Source of the DNA: Trochalopteron elliotii
Lineage: Eukaryota > Chordata > Aves > Passeriformes > Leiothrichidae
Direction: 5' to 3'
Assembly (NCBI GenBank): GCA_024734555.1
Contig: JANPWX010000073.1
Location: 662,600 to 726,599 of the forward strand
Length of the DNA: 64,000 bases
Shown here: one piece after another, positions 1 to 13,200 of the stretch
Numbering within the stretch: the stretch's first letter is position 1
How the letters are laid out: the number at the start of each line of letters is the position of its first letter
The notes under the pieces: generated by a model
Seen by the model: the letters and a program-made list of their open reading frames with translations, nothing else
Database searches by the model: none
What the model was told of the DNA's origin: nothing
Program-made: the position numbers and the translations under genes

Positions 1-2974
1 GCTCCGAGCTCATTTATTTCTGCGCGCACCTTCCCTCTATTGCTTTTCCAAAGCAAGCAAGACTGAAGAAGTTAAACCCTGCATAAAGCCCCAGGTAACT
101 TGTGAACCTCACAGAGGAGCTGACTGCAACCCCATTTCAAAAAATCTCTATTGGAATACTTTATTTTCTCTTTAAAATGTTACCTTGTCTTCCCCACTGT
201 CTCCCCCTTCATCCATCACGCGTGCTCTTTTCTGTTGCTTTATGTCTTTCACCTGCTTTTTCTCAGTCCTTCAGAGTCTCTTTTCTTCCCTGTTTCCAGG
301 ACTACAGGGATCTTCTGGCTTACTAATAATTTTAGCCTTTGTCTTCTGTCCTTACCCACACAAAGGCCCTTTGCATTCTCTTAATGTCCACCTCTCATGG
401 AATATTTCCCACAAAGTGGTCCATTAAAGCATCAGTCCATCCTTTTGAAAACACAGCATCAAAATCCAGTCACATATCGATGCCTCTGGGTAGCCTGCTG
501 ATGGCCCCAGTGGGGCTTACAGAGGTTTACTGCACATATTTTTACCTACTTTTTATAATTAAAACCAAAGTCTCCTAAGTGGCTCGGATTAATTGCATGC
601 CTGCTGGCAAACATTACAGTGTGTATTCTTGGCACAAACAGCTACCTTCCTTCTGCCCTCTCAGAGTAGATCCTATTAAATGAGATTCAAGATCAGAAGA
701 AAATTTTGTGATCATCTAAACCCATCTCCTGCCTTCATCTGGTAATTCCTGGGTTTAAGCTGTAGAGGGCAGGGACCATCTCTTAATGTGCTTGTACAGT
801 CCAGCACTGATCCCAACGGGAGCCTTTGGATGTGATTGCAATGCAAATATTATTGATTGTATTCTCTTGCTGGCTCTTCTCCTCCCTTGCTATTTCTCCT
901 GTCCAGCCTATTCCCCGTTCTCTTTCCTTTTCTTTTTTTCCCTAGTGTCTCCTGCAGCCCTTGTTTTGTTACACACCCGTAACAACATTAGCTGAATGTT
1001 TGATGGATGCCTTCAATATGCTGAATGTAGCCTTCTTGAGCTGTTTTCCAATTACATATCCCTCTTCTTAATTTCATCCATCAATCTTCTGTTCTCCATT
1101 AAAAATAAACAAACACACAGAGCACAAAGCTGAGTATGATAGGGACAAAAAGTTTCTTGTACTACTCTGGCTTCACGCTGCTTTGTCAGACTTAGCTCCT
1201 GGGATGCAACACCATTCAGTTTCCATTAAAGCTCCTGTGCTGATGCAGGGGACATTATTCTGAAAGGATTCAGGAGAAGACAATGAGACAAGCACACAGG
1301 GGGAAGAGCTGGATTTCCCAGAATGATGCTGAACAGAAGCAAGATCTGGCTGCGGCTCAGATCATCACATGTGACCAATCCCTTCATCTGTTGTTGACTA
1401 ATTACCAACAGGGTACAATTTGTTACAGGCAGGGCAACTCAGATGTTGAGAGAGGGATAAGGATTCCAGGCTGCAAAATGACCCAGGCAGTGACTTTCTC
1501 CCTGAGCTGCAGAGTGTTTGAAAGGACATGCTGAGTGAATGGGAGAAAGGTGAAAGTTAGTGAGAGATACAGCTGACTGGGGATTATAAGGCTGACATGT
1601 TCCAGTGCGTCTGATTTTCCTACAGCCCCGTTGAGAGGCTGCTCAATTTACATACTTTTTGATAACTCAGGAAGGGTTAGGATCACATGGGCTTTGATAG
1701 TTCTCCTCTGAGGTTTTGGTTCTGCCCTCTGCCTGCCTGATCCAGAATGAGAACCACACCTTTCAAAAAGCTTGCTCTGCAGGAAAGGTGATTTTCCAGC
1801 CTCTGGTTCAGGGCAGCTGGCCTGTCTGAGCCAGGTTTACATGACTTTGAATGCTGGACCAGCCCCAGGACTGTACAGCTCTAGTTGGACACATGGGCTC
1901 TAAAGATCCTTACCTTCACAGAGGGACAAATTTCACAGTTCAAACAGTCCCTTGGGAACATCCCATCATCCAGTGTAACGATTTCCTAGGCAAGCACCCA
2001 AAGCAAACTACTCTCAGGTAATGGAGCCAAAAGTTTCAAGAACTGCTCCCTAATCTTGGTTTGAGCCATGTTTGCAAGCCTACTGTTCTGTGTACCCTGG
2101 GAGGAGACAGGTGTGAAGAGGGGAGGAGACAGGGGTATGAGGAGCAGGGCTGGAGCAGACCTGCAGGTAGCTGCAGATGACTCTTATTTCACACACCAAA
2201 GCTGTCAGCAGGACTTTTGGTTTGTTTTACCTGCATTTTGCTGCCTCTCTCCACCAGCCCCTAGCCACCTTGAGGAAGTCCATGCAGATTTCATGAGTTC
2301 CCTAACTCCCGGTGTGGGAGATGTGATGCTGAAGGCAGAGCAGGGAGCTTTCAATTATTGATGAGAGCGACCTCTCTTTAAACAAGGAATGCATAATTCA
2401 TGGCAGCGCCAGTATTTGCGGTGAGCAGCACCGGTTCAGTCTCTGCTTTGCTGAAATGCACAGGAAGCTGCTGTCCCCTCTCCCCCCATTCCCTTGGGCC
2501 CATCAGAGCCTTCAGCTGAAACTACAATAGTGCTAAAAATTGAGACAGGCCAAGATGCTGCAGCGCTTCCCCTCACGAGCCTGCCTGTTTGAGATGTGCA
2601 CAATAAAGTGGGAGGATGGATTCAGGGAACCAGAGAAGTGGGTGGAATGGGTTATTGCTCTGGGATAAGCATGGGTAATTACTGTGCAAACACAGCCAAA
2701 ACAGGGCATTTCTCAGTAGTGAGACTCCTCTGACCCCCAGACAGGTCTTCAGGAATGGCATCATTGTAGGACAGAAAGAATAGGCTAGATCTAAAGGACA
2801 GTGCCCAAGGGTTCACATCCAGCTGTATTTCTTGTGGGGGTGGGAAAAAGAAGGGAAAAGGTAGATTTGGTTTTCTGCTCAGCAAGTAGCAATTTCTCCC
2901 CTAACCTGTACTGGAACTGGGTAACTTAAAAGCAAAGGGGAAAAAAAAAAGAAGCAGTTTTTCTAGGAAGGGAA
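1..2974. other. Unique non-coding DNA, no gene recognised
   Basis: No ORF here exceeds about 100 codons, and none of the short translations resembles a protein family I know. The stretch at about 180-330 is pyrimidine-rich on the plus strand, which keeps three overlapping short ORFs open. I saw no CR1, SINE or tandem repeat. If the minus-strand gene proposed at the CpG island is real, this could be its first intron or a more distal part of it, but nothing in the sequence settles that. Confidence 0.6.
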
Positions 2975-3403
2975 ATGTTAATCATACTATCATGGACTGT
3001 TTTGGATTGGAAGGGACCATAATGATCATCTAGTTCCAACCCCTCTGTTGTGGGCAGGGATACTTTCCACTTGACCAGATTTTTCAAAGCCCCATCCAGC
3101 CTGGCCTTGAGCACTTCCAGGAATGGGCCATCCACAATAACTCTGGGCAACCTGGGCCAGCGCTTCTCCACCCTTGAAGTGAAGAACATCTTCGTAATAT
3201 TTAACCTAAGCCTACCCTCTTTAATTTTGAACCCATTCTTCCCCCTTATCCTTTCACTACATGCCTTTGTAAAGAGTCCCTCTCCAGCTCTCTTGTAGCC
3301 CCTTTAGGTATTTGAAGGTGCTCTGAGATCTTCGCAGAGCCTTCTCTTCTCCAGGCTGAACAGCCCCAACTCTTTCAGCCTGTCTTCGTAGGAGAGGTGG
3401 ATG
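2975..3403 (-). mobile_element. CR1 LINE, 5'-truncated 3' end
   Basis: This is the 3' portion of a CR1 non-LTR retrotransposon lying on the minus strand, so its 3' terminus is at the low-coordinate end. Read on the minus strand, about 3087-3189 encodes the typical end of the CR1 ORF2 reverse transcriptase protein (RWPRLPRVIVDGPFLEVLKA, followed by RLDGALKNLV). After this comes the family's short 3' UTR with the 'ggttggaactagatgat' and 'ggtcccttccaatcc' style signatures and degenerate ATTCTATG-type terminal units near 2978-2995. The high-coordinate end stops around the 'aggctgaacagccccaact' segment, the usual severe 5' truncation of CR1. The copy is only moderately diverged. The last few bases at either end are uncertain because no clear target-site duplication is visible, as is normal for CR1. 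Confidence 0.93.
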
Positions 3404-6400
3404 GAACAGGGATGAGGAAGGCTCTGATCCCACAAACAGGATCTTGACCTCCCAGTAGCCCAGGCAGCAGTAGGAGACTTCAGTTCTGTCCCAAGGTGTA
3501 AGAGGGCTCTTCTGCTGGGGGTTTTAATTGTCCCTCAGCTGCAGACCTGGTGAAGGGCTGCAGGCAAGTGACACCTGCAATCTGAATGAGGTGAGCACTC
3601 TCCTACTGCTCATGGGGAGAGAGGGCAAAGGAAAATTAACTGAGTCCCCTGGAGAGAAAACCCAGGGAACTACAAATAATAAAACAATACAGGGAAGGAT
3701 GACCAGGTCCTTCCCCACAGCAGGAAGAGCAGAACTACCAGCAGCTGTGTAGTTTCAAGGCTCAGCCCCATCAATACTCTGTCCCTTGGTGTGCAGGCTG
3801 CTGTGGGGACAACTTCCCCGGGAAGTGAGTCACTCCCAATGAAACAGCTGCCCTTCCCAAGCCCCTGCGCCTCTCAGATGCAAAGTAAGGCTTCATCCTC
3901 TCCTGCCAGCTCTGATCCCTTCACCATATGGGAGCACAGTTTCTTCAGCCCAGAAACCAGGCTTGTCCCTCAGGAACACATCATGCACAACGTCCATCTC
4001 TCCACTGCCCACATGAAGCCAAGCTGAGCATTCCTCAAAGCATGGTCCATAAACAGCTTGACACAGCACCTTTCTGAAGACCATCCTTGTCCTAGACATG
4101 TGGCTTGTGTGTGGGAGCATGGCCTGGCAGAGGGTGATGCCTTATGCAGGGATTTCTTCCAAATCAAAAAAACTCCAACCCAACAGGAAAAATAAAAATA
4201 AATAATAAAAAAAGCAACGTTGATGGAGCTAATTAAATCTGCTGGCTAGGTCCCACGGGAGCCAATACTTTAGAGACAGCATGTGGCTCAGCCTGCTATC
4301 CCCAGGTAGATCAAGGGTATCCAGGCACTATCTGGGCTATCAGCAGGAATGGAGATAACCCAGTTTGAATACAGACTAGACCTTGAACTTGGCTGCAAAG
4401 CCTGTCCTTGCAGGGAGCCTTCCGGAGCCTGAGAAAGGAGGTCCAAGCCAGGCTATTTTTAATCAGCCCAGACCCAAATGTCCTTCACAATTGATCCATA
4501 TAACCTGTCACCGCATTCCTGCCCCCTGAGCACGGGCAAGGGTGGGCTGTGACTCAGAGGAACACAGCCCTCTGCCCCATCAGTTTCCCTGCACTGCAGA
4601 GCCATAATCCAGGGGTGCCAGAAATACCCGGAGAAAGATTAGCAGCTCAGGCCCGAAGAGAAGCAGGGGGTACCAGATGTCTCCTGAGAAAGCTAGTTCT
4701 CTGCTGAAAGACCTCTAAGCCTGGAGTTATCCTCTCTTGAAAGGGAACTCAGGGGCTTATTCAGACGTCAGCTTCTCTTCCCTGCTGCAGAGCTCTGGCA
4801 GAACTGAGGTCCTTTTTAGATGCTGATGACTATTACAGAATAATAATTCCAAACGTATCAGCATGAATCAGCCCAATATCTGCATTAGCCAACAAAAAAA
4901 AAAAGCTTTTTTTTTTTTTTTTCAAGGAGGCAAAATAATTCTAAGGAAGCAAAAACAATAGTGGTTTGTTCCAAAGTTTCTGTATATCTCATTCAGAGCT
5001 TTCCCTACTGAGTTAACAGCTGATGCCTGTTCAGCAGGAGTGGGAGCTGTCATTTTACAGCTTTTTTACAAAAGCAGAAAGGAAAAACCCATAGTATTTC
5101 CTTCCAGAACATTTTCAAAGATGGAGAGGAATTACTTTTTCAGAGAAAAAGGCATTAGGCATTATTTGATGGATAATTATATTTCACAGCTGCTTGTTAA
5201 GGGGGGAAGAAATCACATTGATCACGAGCTCCTTGTAAAGATATGGGGCCCAAAGGCCAACGCTGTTCCTCTGGTAGCAGCCAGGATACAGAGACAGGCT
5301 TTGATCTCAGCTATGTGTCAATATGACATCAAATGCAGACCTCCAGAGGAACATGCTATCACTAATGCACACTCTTGATTGATTTAGACAGCTTGTTTTC
5401 CTCCTGCTTTCAAAGGCAATGTTGAAATGCTCTTCCCTGCTGGACTTCCCCATTACTCCTAGGGAGGGAAAAAGAAAGCAAAGGAGGAACTGCTCTGGCT
5501 GAAATCACAGTGCAAATGAGTGGGGCAGCAGTTATGCCATTTAAAACACCAGTGTAGCTAAATATGTCTACTGTCTTCCCAAAATCTGTGGAAATACTGG
5601 CATTTTAATGGTTACATGTGTGTGCTGGCCCCCTGAAGAATCAGAGCCCTGATCTGTTATTGTATGGAAAGAACTGTGGGCAGAGAATGAGTTCAGTGTA
5701 AAGGCAAGAGTCCCCCTGAGTTTTTATTTGGGAATGCTGGCTGAATTATGTGATCAATAAAAGCATTGTGCAAACAGCAACTTTGTGCAGAATGTTCTTG
5801 TGGGTGGCTGCTCCATATAGATTAAGACAGAGAGGACACTGGACAGCACTGATGCCACATCATGCAGGTGTTAGTTGTGTGACATTAGAGAGAGGAAAAA
5901 CACCACTTTGGTGTCTTTGATGGACATTTTTGCTGTTGCAGCTCTCTGAGCTGTGTGAAATACGCTCACTCTGTAACTGGCTGAGATGGTGCTAAATGCT
6001 AATTCTGATTTCTTCCCCCAAATAAATCATCAGCACTCATTATATTTGCCACTTGCTGTGCAGCATCCAAGTGTCATGAAGACACTTTTAGAAACAAACG
6101 TAGAATGGATAAATTGGCACCTAGAGAACTGTCTTTTGCATTAGATATACGTTATGGTCCATTGCTTGATTTATACCTTAAATGCCACTGCTGATCTGTA
6201 TAGCTTGGGCTTGATTAAAAGAAACACTAAAATGAAAATTAGAGTCAGCAGACAGTGTTTATTCTTCTGCCTTCTGCATGTGAAATAAAAAGGAAAGAAG
6301 AGAGCAAAAGAAAGAAGGGGCAGGAAGCTGATAGTCAGTGTCCTGCTAGGACTGTCCTGTTGTCCTTCCCTGTCCTAACAGGGAAGCTGTTGACTCTGGA

Positions 6401-9335
6401 CTACAGGCAGGCCACATTCAAATGACATGCCAAGGTGTTTGAGATCAAGAGACCCATATGCAATTCCCACCTTCTGGGAATACCAGGGCAGCAATATCTA
6501 ACTTGGGCACTGGCAGCAGCCGCTAGTATATATCCCTGCATCATGATCAGAGTCAGTTTTATTTTGTAGAAGAAGTAAGCAGTGGATGCATTTGGGTGAA
6601 CAGAGGGAGCTGAGGAGTAGCAAAAGTCAAATGCCCCTTTCTAACAACAATCCAAGCCTACCGGAAAAAAAAAATATGTGGGTTTTGGTTTCTGTTTTTC
6701 TGAGTCTTGCACAGTTAAAATGGAAGAGTCTGTTGGGAAGGCAGGGAAAGCTGTGAGGAAATTGAGGGCAGATGAGCTCACAGCATGAGAAACAAACTGC
6801 TCTCTCTCTTAGAATGCATGGGGCTTGCCATAGGGCTTGCTTGTATAGGGATTGCTCTCTGCCATACTCCTTAATTGCAGATGAAAGTAGCCTGGTCTGA
6901 AAGTGTCTTTGCATGTAGTGTTTATAAACCTTCCCTTGGGAGGGAGGTTACCCTGTGCTGTATTGTGCTGGTGGGTTTATCTGTGAAATGGTGACTTCAG
7001 GCTGCCCTAGGCCTGGATGCAAAGGGGGCAGATACCACCACCCCCAGGCTGGTGAGTTGGCTTGCTTGAGCTGTTTCCTGAGACTGGAGTATCATCTTAG
7101 CACAAACACAGTCATGATAACCCTGGGAGATGTGTCTCTCCAGCTCTTACACCTCTGCACTCAGAGTGTGCTGGGCAGTGCTGTCCTTTCTACCTTACTT
7201 CCACATCCATGGGCTGCCAGTTGGTCTTGGACAGAATAACTGATGCATAGATACTTCTGGCTGGAGAGGGAAGATGAACTGGGCTTTTTTTTAACCCTTC
7301 TCTGCAGTTTGAGAGCCCTTGGAGCTTCAAAGGTAAACGAAGTTGGCCTGGGAGATCAGGGCAGACAAAGAGTGGTTTCTTGTTTGAACCAGAAATGGGC
7401 TTCTGCTGTAAATCTGAGAGGTGGATTTGAATCTCTCCTGATTCTGGTGATGAATCTGCCTCCCTCCTTGTGCTTGGGGAAGGAAAGTTCTCTCTGGTTA
7501 TGAGGATGTTTGTGGAGGTCAACAAGCCAGGTTAGGTATTTTGAGCTTCACACATGCACATGTGAATTACCTCCATCCATTACCAGCTCCGCAAAAAATA
7601 CCCCTGAAGGGCCAGGAACAGCTTCTGGGCAGAGGAAACATCCAAAAACTGCTTGCGAAGGAAGAAACTGGATTTTTGCTTTGGTTGCTGCAACTAATTT
7701 CTAGGCCATTTGTGTTTGTTCTGGTGCTCAAGTTAGGAGCCATGTTTGGGTTAGGAAAGAAATACTTGGTATCAGATTTTATCAGTCTGGTAAGTGCAAT
7801 GTAGAAGAGAGTATACAAGAGCAGAAATCTTGCCTAGTGACTGTTTTGCACCAGTGTTTTACAGTTCCAGGACTTGGTTTGACTTCAAGAGAGCTACAGT
7901 CCAAGTGTGGCTTGGCTTGGCATGGCTTGATGGACTATGAATAAAACTTGCTGAGATGGCAGCTTATCTACCATTGAACAGGAGCTGGTTCTGTTGACAA
8001 AAGAGCCACAAGCATCCTCTGCAGCACCTCCAGAAGAGGCTGCTAGGTGGGAAAAAGTATACAGAGTTTGACTAGCAGGCTGACATGACTAGAAGCACAA
8101 GTGGGGAGATTGGTCATGATAGAGGAACAGTCTTGGGTTTATTCTCAAGAGTGTGACAAGAGAGGCTCTTTGAGGTGGTAAGAGCAATTTTAAATTATAT
8201 TTCTCAAAGAATCCTTTGGGGTAAACTAAAAGTCAGCACAGAGGTCAGCAGTAGTGATCTTAGCAAAATACTTATCGGTGTCCTCCGACTTCCCTTGTAA
8301 TGGAGCTGCTGATGCATATCAAGTAATAAGAGATTTATTGTGTTTTCCTTAATGCTCCAAGAGTCCTATTTTAACACAGAAGTTAGAAACCTCACTTTGG
8401 CTGTAAAAACCCCTCCTGTTATAATTGGATGACATGCTGCTGAGCACTGTAGGTTTGAGGAAAATAGGAAACAGTATGAGAGTTGCTAACCAGAATGGGA
8501 AACACACTGGGATTACTGGAGGAGTTATAGAGAAGCCTGTGGGCTGCTACAGTTCAAGAGGTGCTGGTATCCCATGCTGGAGGGCAGACACATGAGTTAA
8601 GGCAGAGAAGGGGAATGGACTGGAGAGAACACCTGAAATAACTAATTGTTCACAAAACAGAAAATGTAAGAGGTTGGTTGGAGTAGGATGGAGGAGGTGG
8701 TTCCAAGGGCAAAATGAAAACAAAAATAGGTTGGGGGAACAATGTTGGCCAGGCTGAGATCTGCCACTTAATAACACTTGACAAAATGCAAATAATTTCT
8801 CCTTCATAAAGATCTGCCAGGGGATGCCTCAGCTAACTGGGGTCAGTGATTAACACTCCTACCTCCTTTCCTATTGCTCCACAGAGATGAGGAGCTGGCA
8901 CACACGTCTGAGAGAGGAAAAAACTTGCTGTGGACCATGGAGCAGCAGGATTTGCCAGCTTGTCTCTGACTGCCCAGCCCAGCCCTGAGATACAGCTCAG
9001 CCGGGCTCGTGTTTGGCTTCAGCAGACACTGCTTGTGGGCTTTGTAGAGGTGCACAGGGATAATCAGGATTTGGTTTCTGTTTGCTAGCTAATTTCAGCC
9101 CCTGCTGTGAGATTTGGATGTTTCTGAGGATTCTGTATTAGCTTTAATGATTAAAAAATTATTTCAATGCTTAGTGAAGAAGATGCATGATCTATCATTG
9201 AAGCCGCTTAGCAACAGGACTCATTAAGTCACATATTAGTACAGAAAGATATCCTTGCCCCAGCGCCCTCTTGGAATGACTATCCACTCATCTAAACAAG
9301 ATAAAGGTCTTTGCTGGCCTCCTCTGAGGCCAGAG
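3404..9335. other. Unique non-coding DNA
   Basis: No gene or transposon is recognised. A 112-codon plus-strand ORF at 5040-5378 has no family resemblance and no splice context that I can defend. The stretch contains an A/T hairpin at 4894-4917 (listed separately) and an AT-rich block at about 5975-6260, rich in TAAT and ATTA cores, that looks more constrained than its surroundings by eye only. No tandem array was seen. Confidence 0.55.
4894..4917. repeat. A11-GC-T11 perfect palindrome inside an A/T tract
   Basis: A run of eleven A is followed by GC and then by sixteen T, giving a perfect 24-bp self-complementary core centred on AAGCTT. It could extrude as a small cruciform or simply reflect slippage of two homopolymers. 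The lengths of both runs should be regarded as sequencing-uncertain. Confidence 0.8.
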
Positions 9336-9344
9336 GATAAAGCA

Positions 9345-9530
9345 GTCAACTGTGAAACAAGATTTCTTGGTTCTTTTTCTGGCTTCAACTATGCGTCAGT
9401 ATGTGGATCTGGGCAAATCATTTCACCTGCTTCAGTGCCTCAGTTCCCCCACAGGTAAGATAAGCACAACAATGTATAAGCACTCTGGGGAAATGACTTT
9501 CAAGTGCCTAAGCTCATTAGAGAAAAAACA
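9345..9530 (+). mobile_element. Ancient MIR-type SINE (amniote MIR)
   Basis: The stretch aligns by eye, in order, with the middle and 3' portion of the tRNA-derived MIR SINE: a 'tcaactgtgaaacaagat...ttggttc' segment corresponding to the end of the tRNA-like head, then a 'tggatctgggcaaatcattt' block matching the 'tgaccttgggcaagtcactt' core. This is followed by 'tgcctcagttcccccacagg', matching 'tgcctcagtttcctcatctg', and then 'taagcactctgg' near the LINE-derived tail. MIR-type elements in birds are remnants from before amniote radiation, so strong divergence is expected. The family assignment is from memory of the consensus; the exact subfamily (for example MIR1_Amn) needs a library search. The 'acaggtaagata' inside it resembles a splice donor but is part of the SINE core. 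Confidence 0.72.
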
Positions 9531-10061
9531 ACCAGTGCAGTGAATAAAACTGTCTCAGCCCCTCACTGGTAGCTTGTACTAACCACACGGTTCACTTTGT
9601 CCTCCTGAAGCCCCACATACAGTTAGCTAATTACAGGGGAGAAAAAAGATCTTCTCCTAGCTCCTTACCACCTGGTGGTAGCCAAGCACAGATGTTAAAA
9701 CTTGTCATTTGACTCAAAAGAATTAATTTCAGGCAAAGCATTTCTGGTTATCCTTCAAGGAAGGAAAGGGTCTGCCAGTTCTGGGGCAGGATCTAATTTT
9801 GCTCAAAGGAGCACTGTTAAATACCATATCTGAGAGGAGAACAGTAATACTTTGTGTTTTATTCCCAGAGTCATTCACTGAATCTCTCAGGCAGCAACAT
9901 TCTTAGGAGGAAAAACAGAAGAGGGGTGGAGGAAGCAGGTGTAAGAGCAGACATTTCAGTCCACAGTGAAAAAGCTAAGGCAGTCCTGATTCTTCGGCCT
10001 ACATGCAGCACATTGGACTTCATACCTGGATGCATAATCCTTGGTCACATCTTAGTGTGGG

Positions 10062-10280
10062 GTTAGGGTAAGGGAAACATAAATGAAAGGAAGACAAGGG
10101 AAGAAAAATAGGTGTAGGTGAGAAACTGAGGTGTGACTGAAAGTGATTTGTGAGGAAGGGAAAGGGAACAGAACAAATGAGGTTAATGAGAATGCGAAAG
10201 TCGGAGAAAGGAGGAGGAGGAATGAACAAGGGTGAGGGAGCAGGAGACCAAGTGGGACAGCAAGCAGGAGGCACAGTGAA
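10062..10280 (+). repeat. Purine-rich (GA) low-complexity tract
   Basis: The plus strand is dominated by A and G over about 220 bp, with GGAGGAGGAGG-like and GGGAAAGGGAA-like runs. This is simple composition bias, not a clean tandem repeat. It explains the long open frame on the opposite, pyrimidine-rich strand. Confidence 0.7.
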
Positions 10281-13200
10281 ATCATCTGAGTGCTCTCTGA
10301 AGAGATTGCCTATTTTTTCTGCCTTTTTTTTTGTGTGTGATCTTGCCTTAAAATTGCAGGAATGTGGCGGCACAGCACTGGCGCTCTGATTTATTAATTC
10401 CATCCCATCCCACAAGCCCATAAAACAAAAGCATCTGTGTTTGCTCAAGAGAAAACCATGAAGGGCCTCATTCACGTCAGAGGTGGAGAGAGAAGCTGGC
10501 AGATACAGGAAAGTCATCGTCTCCTCCTTCCTTTTCACCTTTGTATGGATCTGGACTGGGGGAAGGGCCTTGGGAGAGAAGGATCCAAGGGATGAGGTAT
10601 CAGCAGGGAGAAAGTTAAGATCACCCTGGCATTTGTGCTGGAGAAAGTGGAGGGGAGACACAATGAACACAATGGTTAGACCAGTGAGGAAGGCACCCCA
10701 GCGCAGCAGAGAGGACAAGATCCCTTGCTGCCACCCAGGCTCACCCAGCACTTTGGCACTTTGTGCAGTACTACCCCAATTAATGTCAGTCCCATTGCTG
10801 TGGTCACAGTCGGGGCTTTCATGAGGCCTAGCACTGTTACCTAACCTGTAGCTATGGACATAACCATAAAAATAAATTAAATCTGCCAGTCATAGGAGAA
10901 ATACCTCTTTACAGCTGTTTTTAGCTTTCAGAATGAGGGAGGGTCCGGGCAAGACGAACGTTAACTATCCTTCTTTAACAACCGGGGCATGAAGGGGGAG
11001 AGGAGCCAGTAACCTCTACTCCTGCCAGGCAAGGATCAACTGTGCTGTTTCTATCAAGAGGCACTGGGAGATTTTTGCTGGGAGCAGAGAACCTTGCTAA
11101 AACCCTGCCCTTAAGGATGGTGTCTTTAGAAGCCAGGCTGCCCTGCAACACCCCAGGGGAGCATCACCTCAGGGGAGGCAGGGTCTGCAAGTTACTGCTG
11201 CCTGCCTGGCCCTTGGCTTTTCCTCCAAGTTCTCCCACACAAGGATTGCCAAGGAGCAATCCTGCTTTGCTTAGCAAATCACAGTTCCCATGTGCCCTGT
11301 ACTCCCACACACAGACCCACCGTGAACTTACAGAACAAGACAACACTGCTGCTCTAAAATCTTTTATCCAGAGCTGAGATTGCCCGACTGCTAACCCTGT
11401 TCAGCTCCAAGTAATCCCAGCCCTTTGCTTGGCTAGAGGTTGGCTGTACTGGGAATAAATGCCCTTGCTCTCATTGACAAGGGGTAACATCCAAAGAAAA
11501 CCATTTCCTTTTGCAATGCAGCATTATTCACAGACCAGCACCACATAAAGTTGCCAGGACGCTAGCAGTCTGCTAAAATCCACAACATGGGCAGGGGAAG
11601 TGGCAGCATAAGCACCACTGGACCAGCTCAAATCTCAGCAGAAGTTAACCTGAACCCGCTCCAGCTGACAAAACCCAAACCTACAAGAGCTAAGTGTCAG
11701 CACATAGGCTGGAAAATAAGTTTTTTTTGCTTCTGCCTGGAAATTAAAATATGCCCCAGTAATCTTCACTTGAACATGTCTGTGTCCTTTTGTCCTTTGT
11801 CTTACATTGATCAGTGTGGTGGATTTTGGAAGGTATAAAAAATCTTATGCTAGACGATGTGAGAGGTTCAACCCTGAAGATTGAGATCTATTTCAAGTGG
11901 ACTGCCCTGTCCAGTGACGAACAACCTACTATCCATCACCATTTCTCCTCTTCCTGAATCCTACATTCAGCACCAGCAGCATCTTGTAGCACAGAGCTCC
12001 TTATGTCACAATGCACAGCATGGGAAAATACTTACTTTTATCATCAAATTGCTACCTTTCATGTTTTCCTGAATGCAGTCCAGTTCCTCTACTGAGAAAA
12101 GACCTGTAGAGAAGCATTCATTCTCAAAATACCTGGACAGAAGCATTCTGTGTTGTTAATTGCTTTGTTTTTCACCCCAATATCCCTCCTCATGTGCCTT
12201 CCTGAACTAACCAACCCCATCTTAAGGAATCTCTCTATGTGCATCAAGCATTAGTGGGATTACCTGATCAGAGTAGGAATGAACAGCAAACACAATCTGA
12301 AGGTCCCTGTGCTAGAGCTGTGGATCCCAGTTCTGTGTCTCAGACCTGGGAAGCTGTGTCTCGTGAGGAAACTTAGATCATATTTTATAAATCTCAGGAA
12401 TTTGCATAATGCAATGTTTTCATCTCAGGCAGAAAGATGTCAGACAGCCCCCCACACTGTGTGGTGAAAGAAGCCAACAAGGCAGTTGATTGAACACTTG
12501 GGAACACTGGCAAAGTAGATAAATTTGAGTTTTAAGGAAAGGCCTTCGGGAGCACTAATGTCACATGAGAGCAAGCTAGAAGAGACTTCAAGCTCTTAAT
12601 TATGAGCCTGCACAGCCTAAAACAGCATGAAAGATTAAAGGACCAAGTTTTTTTAAGTGTGCTGACCATGGGTTGAGGTGTCATTTGGAGAAGTACCCCA
12701 GCCTGGAGGAATCAGTGGGGTCTGACCAGTGTCCCTTTCAAAGAAACCAGCCTTAGGCAGTCATGTGTGCACCCGAGATGAGGGTTCCAACAGCCACAGG
12801 TCTCATCCATGCCCTGTATTTATTAGTCCTTTGTGGTGCTGATAGGTTTTAAATCACAGTCCTGTTAGGCTGAGCTGCTTCCCAGCAAGTGTTTCCCAGA
12901 GAGGCAGGGGCCTCTCGCCTGTGAGACAGATGATCTGGGGTTGTCTCAGCTGTGACGAGATGAGCTGCCGTGTCTCCCTTGGAAAGAGGGGGTAGTCATC
13001 CTGACAAACAGCTCTGTATGTGGGCAGGGAGTGCTCTTAATCACACATGCCGAGTACTTGGAGATCTCGGGATGGGAAGCGGTACAGAAAAGCATAATGC
13101 TTATTATTAGGCAGAAAGGCCAGGAGCAAAAAGGGCAGAGTGATTTTATACTCCTCCAGGGCCCTGGAGGTGTGCGGGACCCAGATTCCAGTCTGGCTTA

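Noticed and set aside
10059..10076. TTAGGG-like words suggesting interstitial telomere repeat
   Set aside because: Only one exact unit and one degenerate one; no array.
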